Part shown: positions 36,307-36,509 of the stretch, piece after piece
Numbering within the stretch: position 1 is the stretch's first letter
Layout of the letters: each line of letters opens with the position of its first letter
Virus record (IMG/VR): IMGVR_UViG_3300017917_001771
Span: 1 to 36,509 of that record
Direction: 5' to 3' (one strand)
DNA length: 36,509 nucleotides
Source: a virus
The notes under the pieces: model-generated
Database searches by the model: none
The model's input: only the letters and a program-made list of their open reading frames with translations
What the model was told of the DNA's origin: nothing
Made by a program: the position numbers and the translations under genes

Positions 36307-36509
36307 TTGGTTACCAATCCAATAAACGGTCGTGAGCAGAAACTTGATTATCATGTATCACTTGACATGGCTGCTATCGACGAAAAGTTCATTCTTTGGT
36401 GTTATGCAAATTGCACCGATCTTTGGGGGTATTGGTTCGAGGATTTGGAAATCAAACTACCCGTGATGGGCGGCGGTGCTTCCACAAACAGAAGCTATCG
36501 TATACCAGG
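36307..36509 (+). CDS. Unknown protein, 5' part only, TTG start
   Basis: An open frame runs from TTG 36307 to the window end (67 codons seen). A GGAG site at 36296-36299 lies 7 bases before the TTG; a TGA at 36301 rules out a longer N-terminus. The visible part has MAAIDEKFILWCYANCTDLW and GYWFEDLEIKLPVMGGG. Trp and Cys are frequent. Its place after the MoxR-type gene makes it a candidate partner, but no VWA motif is visible. Confidence 0.6.
   Translation, partial: MVTNPINGREQKLDYHVSLDMAAIDEKFILWCYANCTDLWGYWFEDLEIKLPVMGGGASTNRSYRIP

Noticed and set aside
35500-36354. 284-codon minus-strand frame opposite the MoxR-type gene
   Set aside because: The + strand has clear Walker motifs; the antisense frame is a by-product of GC-rich codons and has no recognisable domain.
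1-36509. tRNA genes, insertion sequences, integrase or attachment sites
   Set aside because: None was recognised by eye: no cloverleaf with GTTCRA-type T-arm, no transposase or recombinase motif, no flanking direct repeats.

Overview
The window is a contiguous piece of a large tailed-phage genome. It looks like a T4-like (Straboviridae/Kyanoviridae-type) myovirus of a Gram-negative, probably marine, bacterium. The main evidence is the T4-type replication set: a family B DNA polymerase (gp43-like, 7039-9738), a sliding clamp (gp45-like, 10579-11310), a DsbA-like dsDNA-binding protein (6759-7022) and an Rnh/FEN-type 5' nuclease (30229-31209). Genes are tightly packed, almost all on the + strand, with many ATGA or TAATG stop/start overlaps, many small unknown genes and T4-late-like promoter octamers. 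No tRNA, integrase, transposase or CRISPR array was seen. The host is inferred only from a GH19 endolysin, a Pal/OmpA-like protein and a small lipoprotein, all of which point to a Gram-negative envelope.

Layout. (1) 1-5058: the 3' end of a Pro-rich protein with 36-bp tandem repeats; a 1268-residue modular protein whose small domains are separated by VDEA/INEA/LSES-like junctions that resemble T4 prohead-protease sites; a metallothionein-like Cys-rich peptide; and a conserved unknown protein. (2) 5094-6704: endolysin and small proteins, one with a single membrane span. (3) 6701-11310: a sigma70-like promoter, then DsbA-like, DNA polymerase, Pal-like periplasmic protein, Smr-domain protein and sliding clamp. 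(4) 11313-19670: a metabolic block with a DpdA-like transglycosylase, a Gfo/Idh/MocA oxidoreductase, an MDR alcohol dehydrogenase, an unknown protein, a group IV PLP decarboxylase, a cytidylyltransferase-like enzyme, a QueD-like T-fold protein, a glycosyltransferase and FolE, closed by a strong intrinsic terminator. (5) 19720-27435: a new promoter, four tandem genes sharing one C-terminal helical module, a phosphoribosyltransferase, thymidine kinase, QueE, a nested run of tiny genes including a lipoprotein, MetK and an NTF2-like protein. (6) 27432-32913: small conserved phage proteins, a YkuK-like RNase-H-fold protein and the 5' nuclease. (7) 32905-33555: the only minus-strand gene, an SGNH hydrolase. 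(8) 33586-36509: a visibly GC-richer block of small genes plus a MoxR-type AAA+ ATPase, driven by three closely matching TTGACA promoters.

The most exciting content is a likely DNA 7-deazaguanine modification system. FolE, a QueD-like protein and QueE would make 7-carboxy-7-deazaguanine from GTP, MetK would supply S-adenosylmethionine, and the DpdA-like enzyme would exchange the base into DNA. No QueC is visible, so the inserted base may be the carboxy form or a derivative of it. The enzymes packed between DpdA and the QueD-like gene could decorate that base or could serve separate nucleotide-sugar or polyol chemistry. All functions are inferred by reading protein motifs by eye; no database search was run.
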